Part shown: piece after piece, positions 1 to 6,156 of the stretch | Position numbering within the stretch: position 1 is the first letter of the stretch | How the letters are laid out: each line of letters starts with the position of its first letter | Origin: an uncultured Oscillospiraceae bacterium | Lineage (GTDB): Bacteria; Bacillota; Clostridia; Oscillospirales; Oscillospiraceae | Assembly (NCBI GenBank): GCA_910579595.1 | Contig: CAJTVM010000117.1 | Span: 1 to 7,081 of the forward strand | Reading direction: 5' to 3' | Length of the DNA: 7,081 bases | The notes under the pieces: generated by a model | What the model was told of the DNA's origin: nothing | The model's database searches: none | What the model saw: only the letters and a program-made list of their open reading frames with translations | Program-made: the position numbers and the translations under genes

Positions 1-202
1 GCGTCCTCACATCCTGGCCGTCCACCCGGATCGTGCCGCTGTCCCCCCGCAGGATGCCCACAAAGGTATTGATGAGCGTGGTTTTTCCGGCCCCGTTTTC
101 ACCCAGCAGGCCGTACACGCCCTCGCTCAATGTGGCGGTAAAGTTTTTCAGCGCATACTTTCTTTTGTATTGCTTCGATACGCTTTCAAATGTAATTTCC
201 AT
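1..202 (-). CDS. ABC transporter ATP-binding protein (partial, N-terminus only)
   Basis: The visible 67 residues are the start of an ABC ATPase nucleotide-binding domain. Such proteins hydrolyse ATP on the cytoplasmic face to drive a membrane permease. The sequence opens MEITFESVSKQY, the usual first strand of ABC-type domains, and has a perfect Walker A motif GENGAGKTT at residues 34-42. The phrase GILRGDSGTIRVDG after it is typical of the drug, lantibiotic and bacitracin-export (CcmA/BcrA-like) group. Walker B, the signature motif and the permease lie beyond the left edge. The ATG is one base after the stop of the upstream lipoprotein gene, with GGAG inside the end of that gene as ribosome site, so the two are probably translationally coupled. 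The family is certain; the substrate is unknown. Confidence 0.93.
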   Translation of the reverse strand, partial: MEITFESVSKQYKRKYALKNFTATLSEGVYGLLGENGAGKTTLINTFVGILRGDSGTIRVDGQDVRT

Positions 203-203
203 G

Positions 204-1382
204 TTACGCTCCAAACTCAAATGTGGATACCAGCGTATCAATTTCGCTGATACTGCCTCCAAGAACGACTACAGCGGTTTTGGCCTCGTCTAAAAGGTAA
301 ATCCTGGGGATACGATTGAAATATGTGGAATCGGAGTCTTCAATCACTTCGGTGGCAATCAATTCGCCGGAGGCCACATCATAGACGCGAACGGTCAGAT
401 TGCTGCCCAGAACAGCGGTTGCCACGTAGTTTCCCTGCTCCGAGCTGTACACGCCGTCTTTGCCCTCACCGCCGGCAGAGAAGGAAAGTGTATTGGCGCT
501 GCCCGTTGCCCGGTCCACCCAAAGCAGCGTTCCATCGGCCTGGGTAAAGGTCTGCGGGAAAAACAACCGGCTGACGCTGCTCTGCATTTCTTCCATTTCA
601 TAGCCGGACGGTTTTGTGAGCTTCAGACCGCTGCCATCCACGGCGATGCTCCCGTGGATGGAAAAGCCTTCCTCGCCATCTACCGCGGGAATTGAGCTGC
701 CGCTGCCAAAGAACACGATCTGGCTGTTATCCTGGGCAAAGGCAGCGCCGTTCAGCATGGAAACACGGATGCTGGCTGTCCCGGCGTTTTGGGCCACGTC
801 CAGGAGGGTAGTCAGGCTCCCGCTTCCCAGGTCGTACAGATACAGCCCACCCATAGCGGTGAACACCAGCTTCTTTCCGTCGGTGGAGGCCGCTACGCCA
901 CCGGTTTCGCTGACAACAAAATCTCCCTGCAAAAGCTCGTTCACCGCGATCTCCTTGTTCAGAGAGAGCGAGCTGTCGTAGATGTACACCATCATGCCGC
1001 TGTCGTCCATGCCGGACAGGACGTAGCCCCCGTCAATGGCCTGGGCTTCAAAGTCGCGCAGGGGCGCTTCTGCGGTGGCCAGCACCGAGGAAGTCCCGGT
1101 GTCGTAGAGGTACAGCTTGTCCGCCAGCACAAGGAGCGTTCCGTTCCCGGCATAGGCGCAGCTCTGGAGCTTGCCGCCAAACAGGGCGGGGTCGAAGGTG
1201 CAGGATGTACCAGCCTGGGAAATGGGCTGGTTCTGCTGTCCGTCAGAGGGCGGGACAGCGACCACGGATGTATCGGAGGGGACGTTTCCCGAAACCGCAG
1301 GAGCCGGGGAATCCGTCTTACCGCAGGCGGACAACGCCAGGGTAAAAATCAGCGCCAATGTCATGCAGAATGTCTTTTTCAT
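204..1382 (-). CDS. Lipoprotein with beta-propeller-like repeats
   Basis: This is a predicted secreted lipoprotein of 392 residues. The N-terminus MKKTFCMTLALIFTLALSAC is a type II signal peptide with lipobox L17-S18-A19-C20. It is followed by a Ser/Pro/Gly-rich linker to about residue 60, typical of a tether at the cell surface. The rest is beta-rich and carries repeated blade-like units ending in a Y-D turn: KLYLYDTGTSSV (89-100), MVYIYDSSLSL (131-141), GLYLYDLGSGSL (179-190) and LTVRVYDVASGEL (329-341). These look like WD40/YncE-type propeller strands. The ATG is preceded by AAGGAG 8 bases upstream, overlapping the end of the preceding gene (gap 2 bases). The downstream ABC ATPase starts 1 base after its stop. 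I infer a surface ligand-binding or immunity partner of that transporter; the function is not recognised. Confidence 0.85.
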   Translation of the reverse strand: MKKTFCMTLALIFTLALSACGKTDSPAPAVSGNVPSDTSVVAVPPSDGQQNQPISQAGTSCTFDPALFGGKLQSCAYAGNGTLLVLADKLYLYDTGTSSVLATAEAPLRDFEAQAIDGGYVLSGMDDSGMMVYIYDSSLSLNKEIAVNELLQGDFVVSETGGVAASTDGKKLVFTAMGGLYLYDLGSGSLTTLLDVAQNAGTASIRVSMLNGAAFAQDNSQIVFFGSGSSIPAVDGEEGFSIHGSIAVDGSGLKLTKPSGYEMEEMQSSVSRLFFPQTFTQADGTLLWVDRATGSANTLSFSAGGEGKDGVYSSEQGNYVATAVLGSNLTVRVYDVASGELIATEVIEDSDSTYFNRIPRIYLLDEAKTAVVVLGGSISEIDTLVSTFEFGA

Positions 1383-1384
1383 GT

Positions 1385-2419
1385 TCAGTTCTCCTTATAC
1401 AATAAAATAGAATTGGTCTTAAAGAACGGGCCGGAGGCTCCGTCCTGGGGGACGGCCACACAGTAGAAGGTGTGAAACTGCCCCAGCTTGTCCGGGTCGA
1501 TCACGGCCTCAAGCTCCATGACGCCGCCTTTGCTCAATGTAATGGAGCGGCAGGTGCTTTCGTCAAGTTTCACCGGCTGATGATCCAGGAAAAAAGCGAT
1601 GCTGTAACTTGTTCCGGCTGTGCCGCACATGGTAAATCGCAGGGGAACGGGAGCGGAGACCCGCAGGTTGTCATAGGTGATGCCGCCGTCACAGGAGAAC
1701 GTATAATAGATTCCGCTGTCCAGCGTGTCCATGCTCACACCGCCCCAGCCGTATTTGGGAAGCTCGTTTTCCACATACTGCGCTGTGACCTTTTCCTCCC
1801 GCACTTCGCTTTGTGAAAAGATTTCCCGGACAGGCGGAAGGTCTGAATGGGCGGCGGGCGCGTCCGCGTTGAACTTCAATTCAACACAGGATTCCAGCGT
1901 CTTATGATACCAGCCATAGCTGGAGGTGGATTCCATATCCGGCTGGAAATCCGGGTTTGTGATGCTCACCACGGTCAGGGCCAGCGTATCGCCGGCGCTG
2001 CCGGTCACAGGCTCAAAGAGGAAGGAAATGCTCTGATCCTCCTTTGCGGGAAAGCTGTGACAATACTCATACTCCGCTGTGGTATCGTTCACCTTGTAGG
2101 GCTGTGGCTGGCCGTCCAGAAACAGGAGAAATCCAACGGTATCCATCTTGCCGTTGAGGGAGAATCGGTAGTCCAGCCGAAACTCGCCGCCATCATAGGA
2201 GAATGGCAGACGCTCTCCGCTCTCAGAGAAATCAGCCGAAGCAACTTCGTGGGTGAGCATTGCCTGAAATCCGGCATCCTCCTCCGCCGCCTCAAATGGA
2301 TTTGCGGCAACAGCCTGTGACGGCAGGGGTGAATTGTCTGGAATGGCGTAGTCCCCGCAGGCGGCGAGGGATAAAAGTGCGCCGCACATCAGGGGGACAG
2401 CGATCAATCGTTTTCGCAT
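1385..2419 (-). CDS. Lipoprotein with two related beta-sandwich-like modules
   Basis: This is a predicted lipoprotein of 344 residues and the first gene of a three-gene operon with the propeller-like lipoprotein and the ABC ATPase. I chose the ATG at 2419 because AGGAGG lies 6 bases upstream and the protein then begins MRKRLIAVPLMCGALLSLAAC, a type II signal with lipobox L18-A19-A20-C21. A longer reading from a TTG at 2461 would put 14 charged residues before the signal. Two parts of the mature protein resemble each other. FSYDGG (73-78), GFLLFLDGQPQPY (96-108) and a strand-rich tail to about 155 match FSCDGG (241-246), SIAFFLDHQPVKL (273-285) and a tail to about 323. This suggests an internal duplication of an Ig-like or jelly-roll domain. 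No known family was recognised; a role in sensing or shielding next to the transporter is inference. Confidence 0.82.
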   Translation of the reverse strand: MRKRLIAVPLMCGALLSLAACGDYAIPDNSPLPSQAVAANPFEAAEEDAGFQAMLTHEVASADFSESGERLPFSYDGGEFRLDYRFSLNGKMDTVGFLLFLDGQPQPYKVNDTTAEYEYCHSFPAKEDQSISFLFEPVTGSAGDTLALTVVSITNPDFQPDMESTSSYGWYHKTLESCVELKFNADAPAAHSDLPPVREIFSQSEVREEKVTAQYVENELPKYGWGGVSMDTLDSGIYYTFSCDGGITYDNLRVSAPVPLRFTMCGTAGTSYSIAFFLDHQPVKLDESTCRSITLSKGGVMELEAVIDPDKLGQFHTFYCVAVPQDGASGPFFKTNSILLYKEN

Positions 2420-2490
2420 ACATGGCCTCCTTTGCTTTGATGGACTAAGCATAGCGGGCAAAAGTCAAAATTCGGTCAAGAAAAGCGAAA

Positions 2491-2515
2491 TGCCGCCCAA
2501 GTTTTTTGGGCGGCA
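2491..2515. other. 10-bp perfect hairpin between divergent genes
   Basis: TGCCGCCCAA (2491-2500) pairs perfectly with TTGGGCGGCA (2506-2515) around the loop GTTTT. On the minus strand it is followed by ATTTCGCTTTTC, which is only moderately T-rich, so a terminator on that strand is possible but weak. On the plus strand no T run follows. Its place between two divergent genes is odd for a terminator. It may be a leftover terminator of a gene now lost, or a protein-binding site. Confidence 0.5.
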
Positions 2516-2556
2516 AACGATTGCTTGCCACTACTATCAGCGACTATAGATGGGGG

Positions 2557-2585
2557 TTGACTGCCATTCCCATTGGTGGTATCCT
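2557..2585 (+). promoter_or_regulatory. Sigma-70-type promoter of the histidine phosphatase gene
   Basis: The -35 box is TTGACT (2557-2562, 5 of 6 consensus bases). The spacer is 17 bases and the -10 box is TATCCT (2580-2585, 4 of 6). Transcription would begin near 2592, giving a leader of about 38 bases before the ATG at 2630. This placement argues against an upstream start at 2573, which would lie inside the promoter. Confidence 0.5.
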
Positions 2586-2629
2586 TAGCTCGTGACAAAT
2601 CCGTATTTGCAGAGAAAGCTGGTTTGCAG

Positions 2630-3199
2630 ATGACCATCGTATATTTTGTCAGACACGCGGAAAGTAACTATAACAATCATGACGATCTTTTAAGGGAATT
2701 GACTGAAAAGGGATTGAAGGATAGCAAACTTGTCACACAATTTTTGTCTGACAAGGAGATTGATATCGCCTTCTCCAGTCCTTATAAAAGAGCCATAGAT
2801 ACAATTCGTGACTATGCGGCGTCAAGTGGGCTTGAAATCCATATAGAGAACGATTTTAGAGAGCGGAGAGTAGATAGCGCTTGGATTGAGGATTTTGCTT
2901 CGTTCTGTAAGGCTCAATGGATGGATTTCGATTATAAACTGTCGGATGGTGAGACGTTAAGAGAAGTACAGGAAAGAAATATTGCAGCGCTAAATCGTCT
3001 GTTAAATCAGCATAGAAATAGTACAATTGTTGTTGGAACTCACGGAACCGCCTTGAGTACAATTATCAATTTCTATGATAAGCAGTTCGGCTATAAAGAT
3101 TTTGAAAAAATAAGGGGGTTAATGCCGTGGATTGTGAGATTCACCTTTGAGGATGACGTTTGTGTGGAAATCCAACCCTACAACTTATTTGAATTGTGA
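2630..3199 (+). CDS. Histidine phosphatase family (phosphoglycerate mutase-like) protein
   Basis: This is a 189-residue cytoplasmic protein of the histidine phosphatase superfamily, whose members transfer or remove phosphate through a phospho-histidine. The catalytic pocket is complete: R8-H9 in FVRHAES, R54 in SSPYKRA, E78 in DFRER, and the second histidine H138 in VGTHGTALS. It has the usual length for small PhoE/CobC-like phosphatases. The substrate cannot be told from these motifs. I start at the ATG at 2630 because family members begin immediately before the first strand leading to RH, and the promoter lies just upstream; the ribosome site (AGAGAAAG) is weak. The gene is alone, divergent from the lipoprotein operon, and ends at its own terminator. 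Its codons are clearly more A/T-rich than those of the genes on both sides (many TTA, AGA, ATA and AAT), which suggests separate ancestry or recent acquisition. Confidence 0.92.
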   Translation: MTIVYFVRHAESNYNNHDDLLRELTEKGLKDSKLVTQFLSDKEIDIAFSSPYKRAIDTIRDYAASSGLEIHIENDFRERRVDSAWIEDFASFCKAQWMDFDYKLSDGETLREVQERNIAALNRLLNQHRNSTIVVGTHGTALSTIINFYDKQFGYKDFEKIRGLMPWIVRFTFEDDVCVEIQPYNLFEL

Positions 3200-3243
3200 C
3201 GATAAATGTTCTCTTGAAAGGCGATTTTGCCACATTGCTCCAA

Positions 3244-3284
3244 AAAACGACAGGTTTCCACAAGAAGCCTGTCGTTTTATTTTA
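3244..3284 (+). terminator. Rho-independent terminator after the histidine phosphatase gene
   Basis: AAAACGACAGG (3244-3254) pairs perfectly with CCTGTCGTTTT (3268-3278), an 11-bp stem that three more pairs can extend inward. TTTTATTTTA follows. It lies 45 bases after the stop codon at 3199. On the minus strand the same stem is followed by TTTTTT, so it could also act in both directions. Confidence 0.88.
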
Positions 3285-3322
3285 CCGTTTCCGATCACGC
3301 GGCAAGGGAGATGTGCGAAATC

Positions 3323-3360
3323 AACAAAAAAGCGCGCTTTACCCATCCAAAGAGGCGCTT
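3323..3360 (-). terminator. Rho-independent terminator of the feo operon
   Basis: On the minus strand AAGCGC (3360-3355) and CTTT (3352-3349) pair with AAAG (3340-3337) and GCGCTT (3335-3330), with a small internal loop and an 8-base apical loop. TTTTTTGTT follows. It is about 180 bases past the stop of the last feo gene and faces the terminator of the convergent phosphatase gene. Confidence 0.72.
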
Positions 3361-3503
3361 CTGCCGGACATGGCAGACGGCTTGTGCCACCGATGGCCTT
3401 CCCGTATTTCTGCCGTAGAACAATTCCTCCCCAATGGGAGAAGGCATGAACAGAATCCTCTGCCCATGCCTTCTCACTATGTTGTTGCTTTATTATTTTG
3501 GCT

Positions 3504-3530
3504 GTTCTCCCCGTTGAATGCGGGGAGAAC
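3504..3530 (-). other. Perfect 10-bp hairpin just after the feo operon's last gene
   Basis: GTTCTCCCCG and CGGGGAGAAC pair perfectly around a 7-base loop, 12 bases past the stop codon of the Cys-rich protein gene. No T run follows on the minus strand, so it is not a classical terminator. It could stabilise the 3' end or serve as a processing or pausing site. Confidence 0.55.
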
Positions 3531-3542
3531 AAAATCTGCTTC

Positions 3543-3683
3543 TCAGTGACAGCCGCGGCAGTTCCCGCAGTCGCCGTTGCAGCCTCCGCCGGACTTGTGA
3601 GATTTCCGCAGGGATCGGACAGCCAGTGCCACAACAGCAATCAACGCAGCGATCACAATGATATTTCCCAAGCTAGCGGGCAT
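3543..3683 (-). CDS. FeoB-associated Cys-rich membrane protein
   Basis: This is a 46-residue protein, last gene of the feo operon. It has one hydrophobic segment at about residues 5-22 (LGNIIVIAALIAVVALAV). A short basic stretch RSLRKSHK follows, then a Gly/Cys tail GGGCNGDCGNCRGCH with cysteines 35, 39, 42 and 45 and a final histidine. This C-x3-C-x2-C-x2-C layout after a single membrane helix is the hallmark of the small FeoB-associated Cys-rich proteins of Firmicutes. They are thought to help ferrous-iron transport by FeoB, perhaps by binding iron or assisting pore assembly (known only by association). The basic residues put the cysteine tail in the cytoplasm by the positive-inside rule. 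The ATG is supported by AAAGGAG 9 bases upstream and lies 25 bases after the feoB stop. Confidence 0.93.
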   Translation of the reverse strand: MPASLGNIIVIAALIAVVALAVRSLRKSHKSGGGCNGDCGNCRGCH

Positions 3684-3708
3684 GGTCAATCGCTCCTTTC
3701 TGGGTCGG

Positions 3709-5937
3709 TCACTTCGCGGCAGCGGCCACAGAGGTCAGCCGCCGGGTACTTTCCTCGCCCTGATAACCCTTGCGGAACAGCAGGAAAAGGATTCCCGCCA
3801 ACAGAACCAAGGCCACAACGGTCCACAGGTTAAAGCTGACCACCCCAGCGATCAGCCCGCCGATCTGGTAGACGATGAGAGCGATCACGTAGGCGAACAC
3901 GCACATATAGCCGATGGCAAAGGCGGTCCACCTGCCATTGTTCATCTCCCGCTTGATGGCGCCCATAGCGGCAAAACAGGGGGCGCAGAGCAGGTTGAAG
4001 ATCATGAAGCTGTAGGCGGTAAGAGCGCCGAAGTCTGCCCCCACCATAGCCCAGATCTCCTCACCGTTCTCGCTGATCTCCCCGGCGAAGTGGTAGAGGG
4101 TGCCGAGGGTCCCCACCACGTTCTCCTTGGCGGTGAGGCCAACGAAGGAGGCCACGGTGGCTTTCCAGGCCATGTCGCCCGTCCAGCCCAGGGGATAGAA
4201 AATCCAGGCAATCGCGTTGCCGATGGCGGCCAGCAGGGAGGTATTGTTATCCTCCACAGGGCCAAACGCGCCGTCGGTGAAGCCGTAGTACTGGAGGAAC
4301 CACAGCACGATGGTGGACAGCAGGATCACCGTCCCTGCCCGCTTGATGAAGGACCAGCCCCGCTCCCAGGTGGCCCGGAGCACGTTGCTGGCGGAGGGAG
4401 CGTGGTAGGCGGGCAGCTCCATGACGAAGGGGGCGGGCTCCCCGGCAAAGGCTTTGAACTTTTTCAGCATGATGCCGGAGATCACCACGGCGGCGATGCC
4501 GATGAAGAAGGCCGAGGTGGCGACCAGGGAAGAGCCTCCGAACACCGCCCCGGCGAACAGGCCGATGATGGGCATTTTGGCCCCGCAGGGGATGAAGCCG
4601 GTGGTCATGATGGTCATTTTCCGGTCCCGGTCCTGCTCAATGGTCCGGGAGGCCATGATGCCGGGGACACCGCAGCCGGTGGCCACCAGCATGGGGATGA
4701 AGCTCTTGCCGGACAGCCCGAAGCGGCGGAACAGCCGGTCCATGATGAACGCCACGCGGGCCATGTAGCCCACGTCCTCCAGGATAGCCAGCAGAAGGAA
4801 CAGCACCAGCATCTGAGGCACGAAGCCCAGCACCGCGCCCACGCCGGCCACGATGCCGTCCTGGATCAAGCCGTAGAGCCAGCCGCCCTCGGCCACGCCC
4901 AGAGCGCCCAGAATGGTGTCAAACAGGCCGGGGACCATCTCGCCGAAGAGGTTGTCGTTGGCCCAGTCGGTGCCCCAGGAGCCGATGCCAATACCCCATT
5001 CCTCGCCCTCAAACAGGCCCGCCGGGGAAGTGCCCATAGCGATGGAATAGATCAGGAACATGACCAAGGCGAAGATGGGCAGGGCCAGAATCCGGTTGGT
5101 GACGATCTGGTCGATCTTGTCGGAGACGGAGAGGCTGTGCTTGGGGGCTTTCTTCCTCACCGCGCGGGATACCACTCCGTTGATGTAAGCGTACCGCTGA
5201 TTGGTGATGATGCTCTCGGCGTCATCGTCCAGCTCTGTCTCGCAGTCGGTAATGTGCTGCTCCAGATGGGCTTTCAGATCAGTGGAGAGGTTCAGTTCCT
5301 CCAGAACCTTTTCATCCCGCTCAAAAACCTTGATGGCGTACCAGCGCAGATAGCCCTCCGACACCTTGTCCTGGATGGACTCCTCAATGTGGGCCAGGGC
5401 GTGTTCCACGCTGCCGGTGAACACATGGGGCAGCTCCCCGGCCTGCTTCCTCTGGACCAAGGCTACGGCCTTTTCCGCGGCGGCCATACCGCCCTCGCCC
5501 TTGAGGGCGCTCATCTCTACTACCTCGCAGCCCAGGGCCTCGCCCAGCTTATGGAGGTTGATGGTGTCGCCGTTCTTCCGAACCAGGTCAATCATGTTCA
5601 CTGCCACCACCACGGGCAGGCCCAGCTCAATCAGTTGGGTGGTGAGGTAGAGGTTGCGCTCGATGTTGGTCCCGTCCACGATGTTGAGGATGGCGTCCGG
5701 CTTCTCGTTCACCAGATAAGACCGGGCCACCACTTCTTCCAGCGTATAGGGGGACAGGGAATAGATGCCGGGCAGGTCCTGGATCACCACATCCTTATGG
5801 CCTTTCAGCCTGCCCTCCTTCTTCTCCACCGTAACTCCGGGCCAGTTGCCCACGTATTGGCTGGAGCCGGTGAGGGCATTGAACAGGGTCGTCTTGCCGC
5901 AGTTCGGATTGCCCGCCAGGGCAATTTTGATGTCCAT
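3709..5937 (-). CDS. feoB: Ferrous iron transport protein B
   Basis: FeoB is an inner-membrane Fe(II) transporter with a cytoplasmic G-protein domain; this one has 742 residues, the normal length. The N-terminal GTPase motifs are complete: G1 GNPNCGKT (9-16), switch I threonine T36 in PGVTVE, G3 DLPG (54-57), G4 NMID (114-117) and G5 SAL (143-145). A helical linker follows to about residue 275. The membrane part has about ten hydrophobic segments. It contains the two gate motifs GCGVPGIMASRT (421-432) and FIPCGAKMP (448-456), with C422 and C451 in the conserved gate positions, and a C-terminal LCAPC (650-654). The ATG at 5937 has GAGGAG 9 bases upstream. The gene follows two feoA genes, precedes the Cys-rich partner, and has its own probable promoter with an overlapping metal-regulator box. 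Confidence 0.98.
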   Translation of the reverse strand: MDIKIALAGNPNCGKTTLFNALTGSSQYVGNWPGVTVEKKEGRLKGHKDVVIQDLPGIYSLSPYTLEEVVARSYLVNEKPDAILNIVDGTNIERNLYLTTQLIELGLPVVVAVNMIDLVRKNGDTINLHKLGEALGCEVVEMSALKGEGGMAAAEKAVALVQRKQAGELPHVFTGSVEHALAHIEESIQDKVSEGYLRWYAIKVFERDEKVLEELNLSTDLKAHLEQHITDCETELDDDAESIITNQRYAYINGVVSRAVRKKAPKHSLSVSDKIDQIVTNRILALPIFALVMFLIYSIAMGTSPAGLFEGEEWGIGIGSWGTDWANDNLFGEMVPGLFDTILGALGVAEGGWLYGLIQDGIVAGVGAVLGFVPQMLVLFLLLAILEDVGYMARVAFIMDRLFRRFGLSGKSFIPMLVATGCGVPGIMASRTIEQDRDRKMTIMTTGFIPCGAKMPIIGLFAGAVFGGSSLVATSAFFIGIAAVVISGIMLKKFKAFAGEPAPFVMELPAYHAPSASNVLRATWERGWSFIKRAGTVILLSTIVLWFLQYYGFTDGAFGPVEDNNTSLLAAIGNAIAWIFYPLGWTGDMAWKATVASFVGLTAKENVVGTLGTLYHFAGEISENGEEIWAMVGADFGALTAYSFMIFNLLCAPCFAAMGAIKREMNNGRWTAFAIGYMCVFAYVIALIVYQIGGLIAGVVSFNLWTVVALVLLAGILFLLFRKGYQGEESTRRLTSVAAAAK

Positions 5938-5956
5938 TTCGATTCTCTCCTCTCAG

Positions 5957-5984
5957 ATGTTAGATAAGGCTAACTTATGGTCAA
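5957..5984 (-). promoter_or_regulatory. Probable feoB promoter
   Basis: On the minus strand a -35 box TTGACC (5984-5979, 5 of 6) is followed after 16 bases by the -10 box TAACAT (5962-5957, 4 of 6). The palindrome GTTAG-N6-CTAAC covers the spacer and part of the -10, as expected for a repressor site. The start of transcription would be near 5950, giving a very short leader that begins at the ribosome site, which lowers confidence. Confidence 0.4.
5959..5974. promoter_or_regulatory. DtxR/MntR-type operator upstream of feoB
   Basis: GTTAG (5959-5963) and CTAAC (5970-5974) form perfect arms around six bases. The longer stretch 5960-5978 matches the classical DtxR/IdeR box TTAGGTTAGGCTAACCTAA at 15 of 19 positions by eye. 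It overlaps the -10 region of the probable feoB promoter, so metal-loaded regulator bound here would block transcription. Confidence 0.68.
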
Positions 5985-5994
5985 AAAAATTTTA

Positions 5995-6156
5995 GAACCT
6001 GTATTCACAGCCGAAACCGCCGGATGAGCGAGGGATTTTCCCGTCAGGCAAGGCAAATTTTCGCAGGAATCATTGTGTTTATTTCAAGAAAATTTAACGC
6101 GGCATGGCGGGAAAAGACCCGGCCAAACGGTGAATTGAGGTTGTGAATACAGGTTC
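5995..6156. mobile_element. MITE-like palindromic element between feoA and feoB
   Basis: The element is 162 bp with perfect 15-bp terminal inverted repeats, GAACCTGTATTCACA at the left and TGTGAATACAGGTTC at the right. It is flanked by TTA on both sides (5992-5994 and 6157-6159), which reads as a 3-bp target duplication. Inside, further arms nest symmetrically: TTTTCCCG (6036-6043) with CGGGAAAA (6108-6115), and AAATTTTC (6055-6062) with GAAAATTT (6088-6095). The whole element could fold into one long hairpin. It has no coding capacity for a transposase. The right TTA is the stop codon of feoA read on the minus strand. A TNA duplication with such ends recalls some IS5-type elements, but the parent element is unknown. 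Confidence 0.72.

Larger units (their letters stand above)
3285..3542 (-). other. Hairpin-rich non-coding region downstream of the feo operon
   Basis: No convincing gene lies here. The stretch holds a series of stems: GTTCTCCCCG/CGGGGAGAAC (3504-3513 with 3521-3530), GAGAAGGCATG/CATGCCTTCTC (3438-3448 with 3465-3475, with an inner CAGA/TCTG), and an imperfect hairpin at 3372-3414 with an inner GCCA/TGGC. The last stem is the minus-strand terminator at 3323-3360. Read on the minus strand this would be a long structured 3' untranslated region of the feo transcript, or a separate small RNA. GGCAGA (3372-3377) can pair with TCTGCC at either 3360-3365 or 3409-3414, so two folds compete. No good internal promoter was seen. 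Confidence 0.5.

Noticed and set aside
789..1466. A 225-codon open frame on the plus strand across the lipoprotein genes
   Set aside because: It is antisense to two well-supported lipoprotein genes with signal peptides and ribosome sites, and its composition is not protein-like.
2448..2479. A possible lipoprotein operon promoter, TTGACC with TATGCT
   Set aside because: The spacer would be 20 bases, and the element at the correct 17-base distance (CGCTAT) matches poorly. It is not strong enough to list.
2573..2629. Upstream TTG start adding 19 residues to the histidine phosphatase
   Set aside because: The extra residues precede the conserved first strand, lack a ribosome site, and overlap the -10 box of the probable promoter.
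3295..3477. A 60-codon minus-strand open frame downstream of the feo operon
   Set aside because: There is no ribosome site upstream, and the frame runs through the terminator at 3323-3360. It is more likely a chance frame over structured RNA, although a short relic gene cannot be excluded.
3185..3640. A 151-codon open frame on the minus strand across the small Cys-rich gene and the hairpin region
   Set aside because: It overlaps the Cys-rich gene in another frame, passes through several hairpins and two terminators, and has no recognisable domain.
3658..5967. A 769-codon open frame on the plus strand opposite feoB
   Set aside because: It is the antisense shadow of feoB. Its His/Gly/Asp/Gln-rich composition is what a GC-rich coding strand gives in reverse, and it has no ribosome site or domain.
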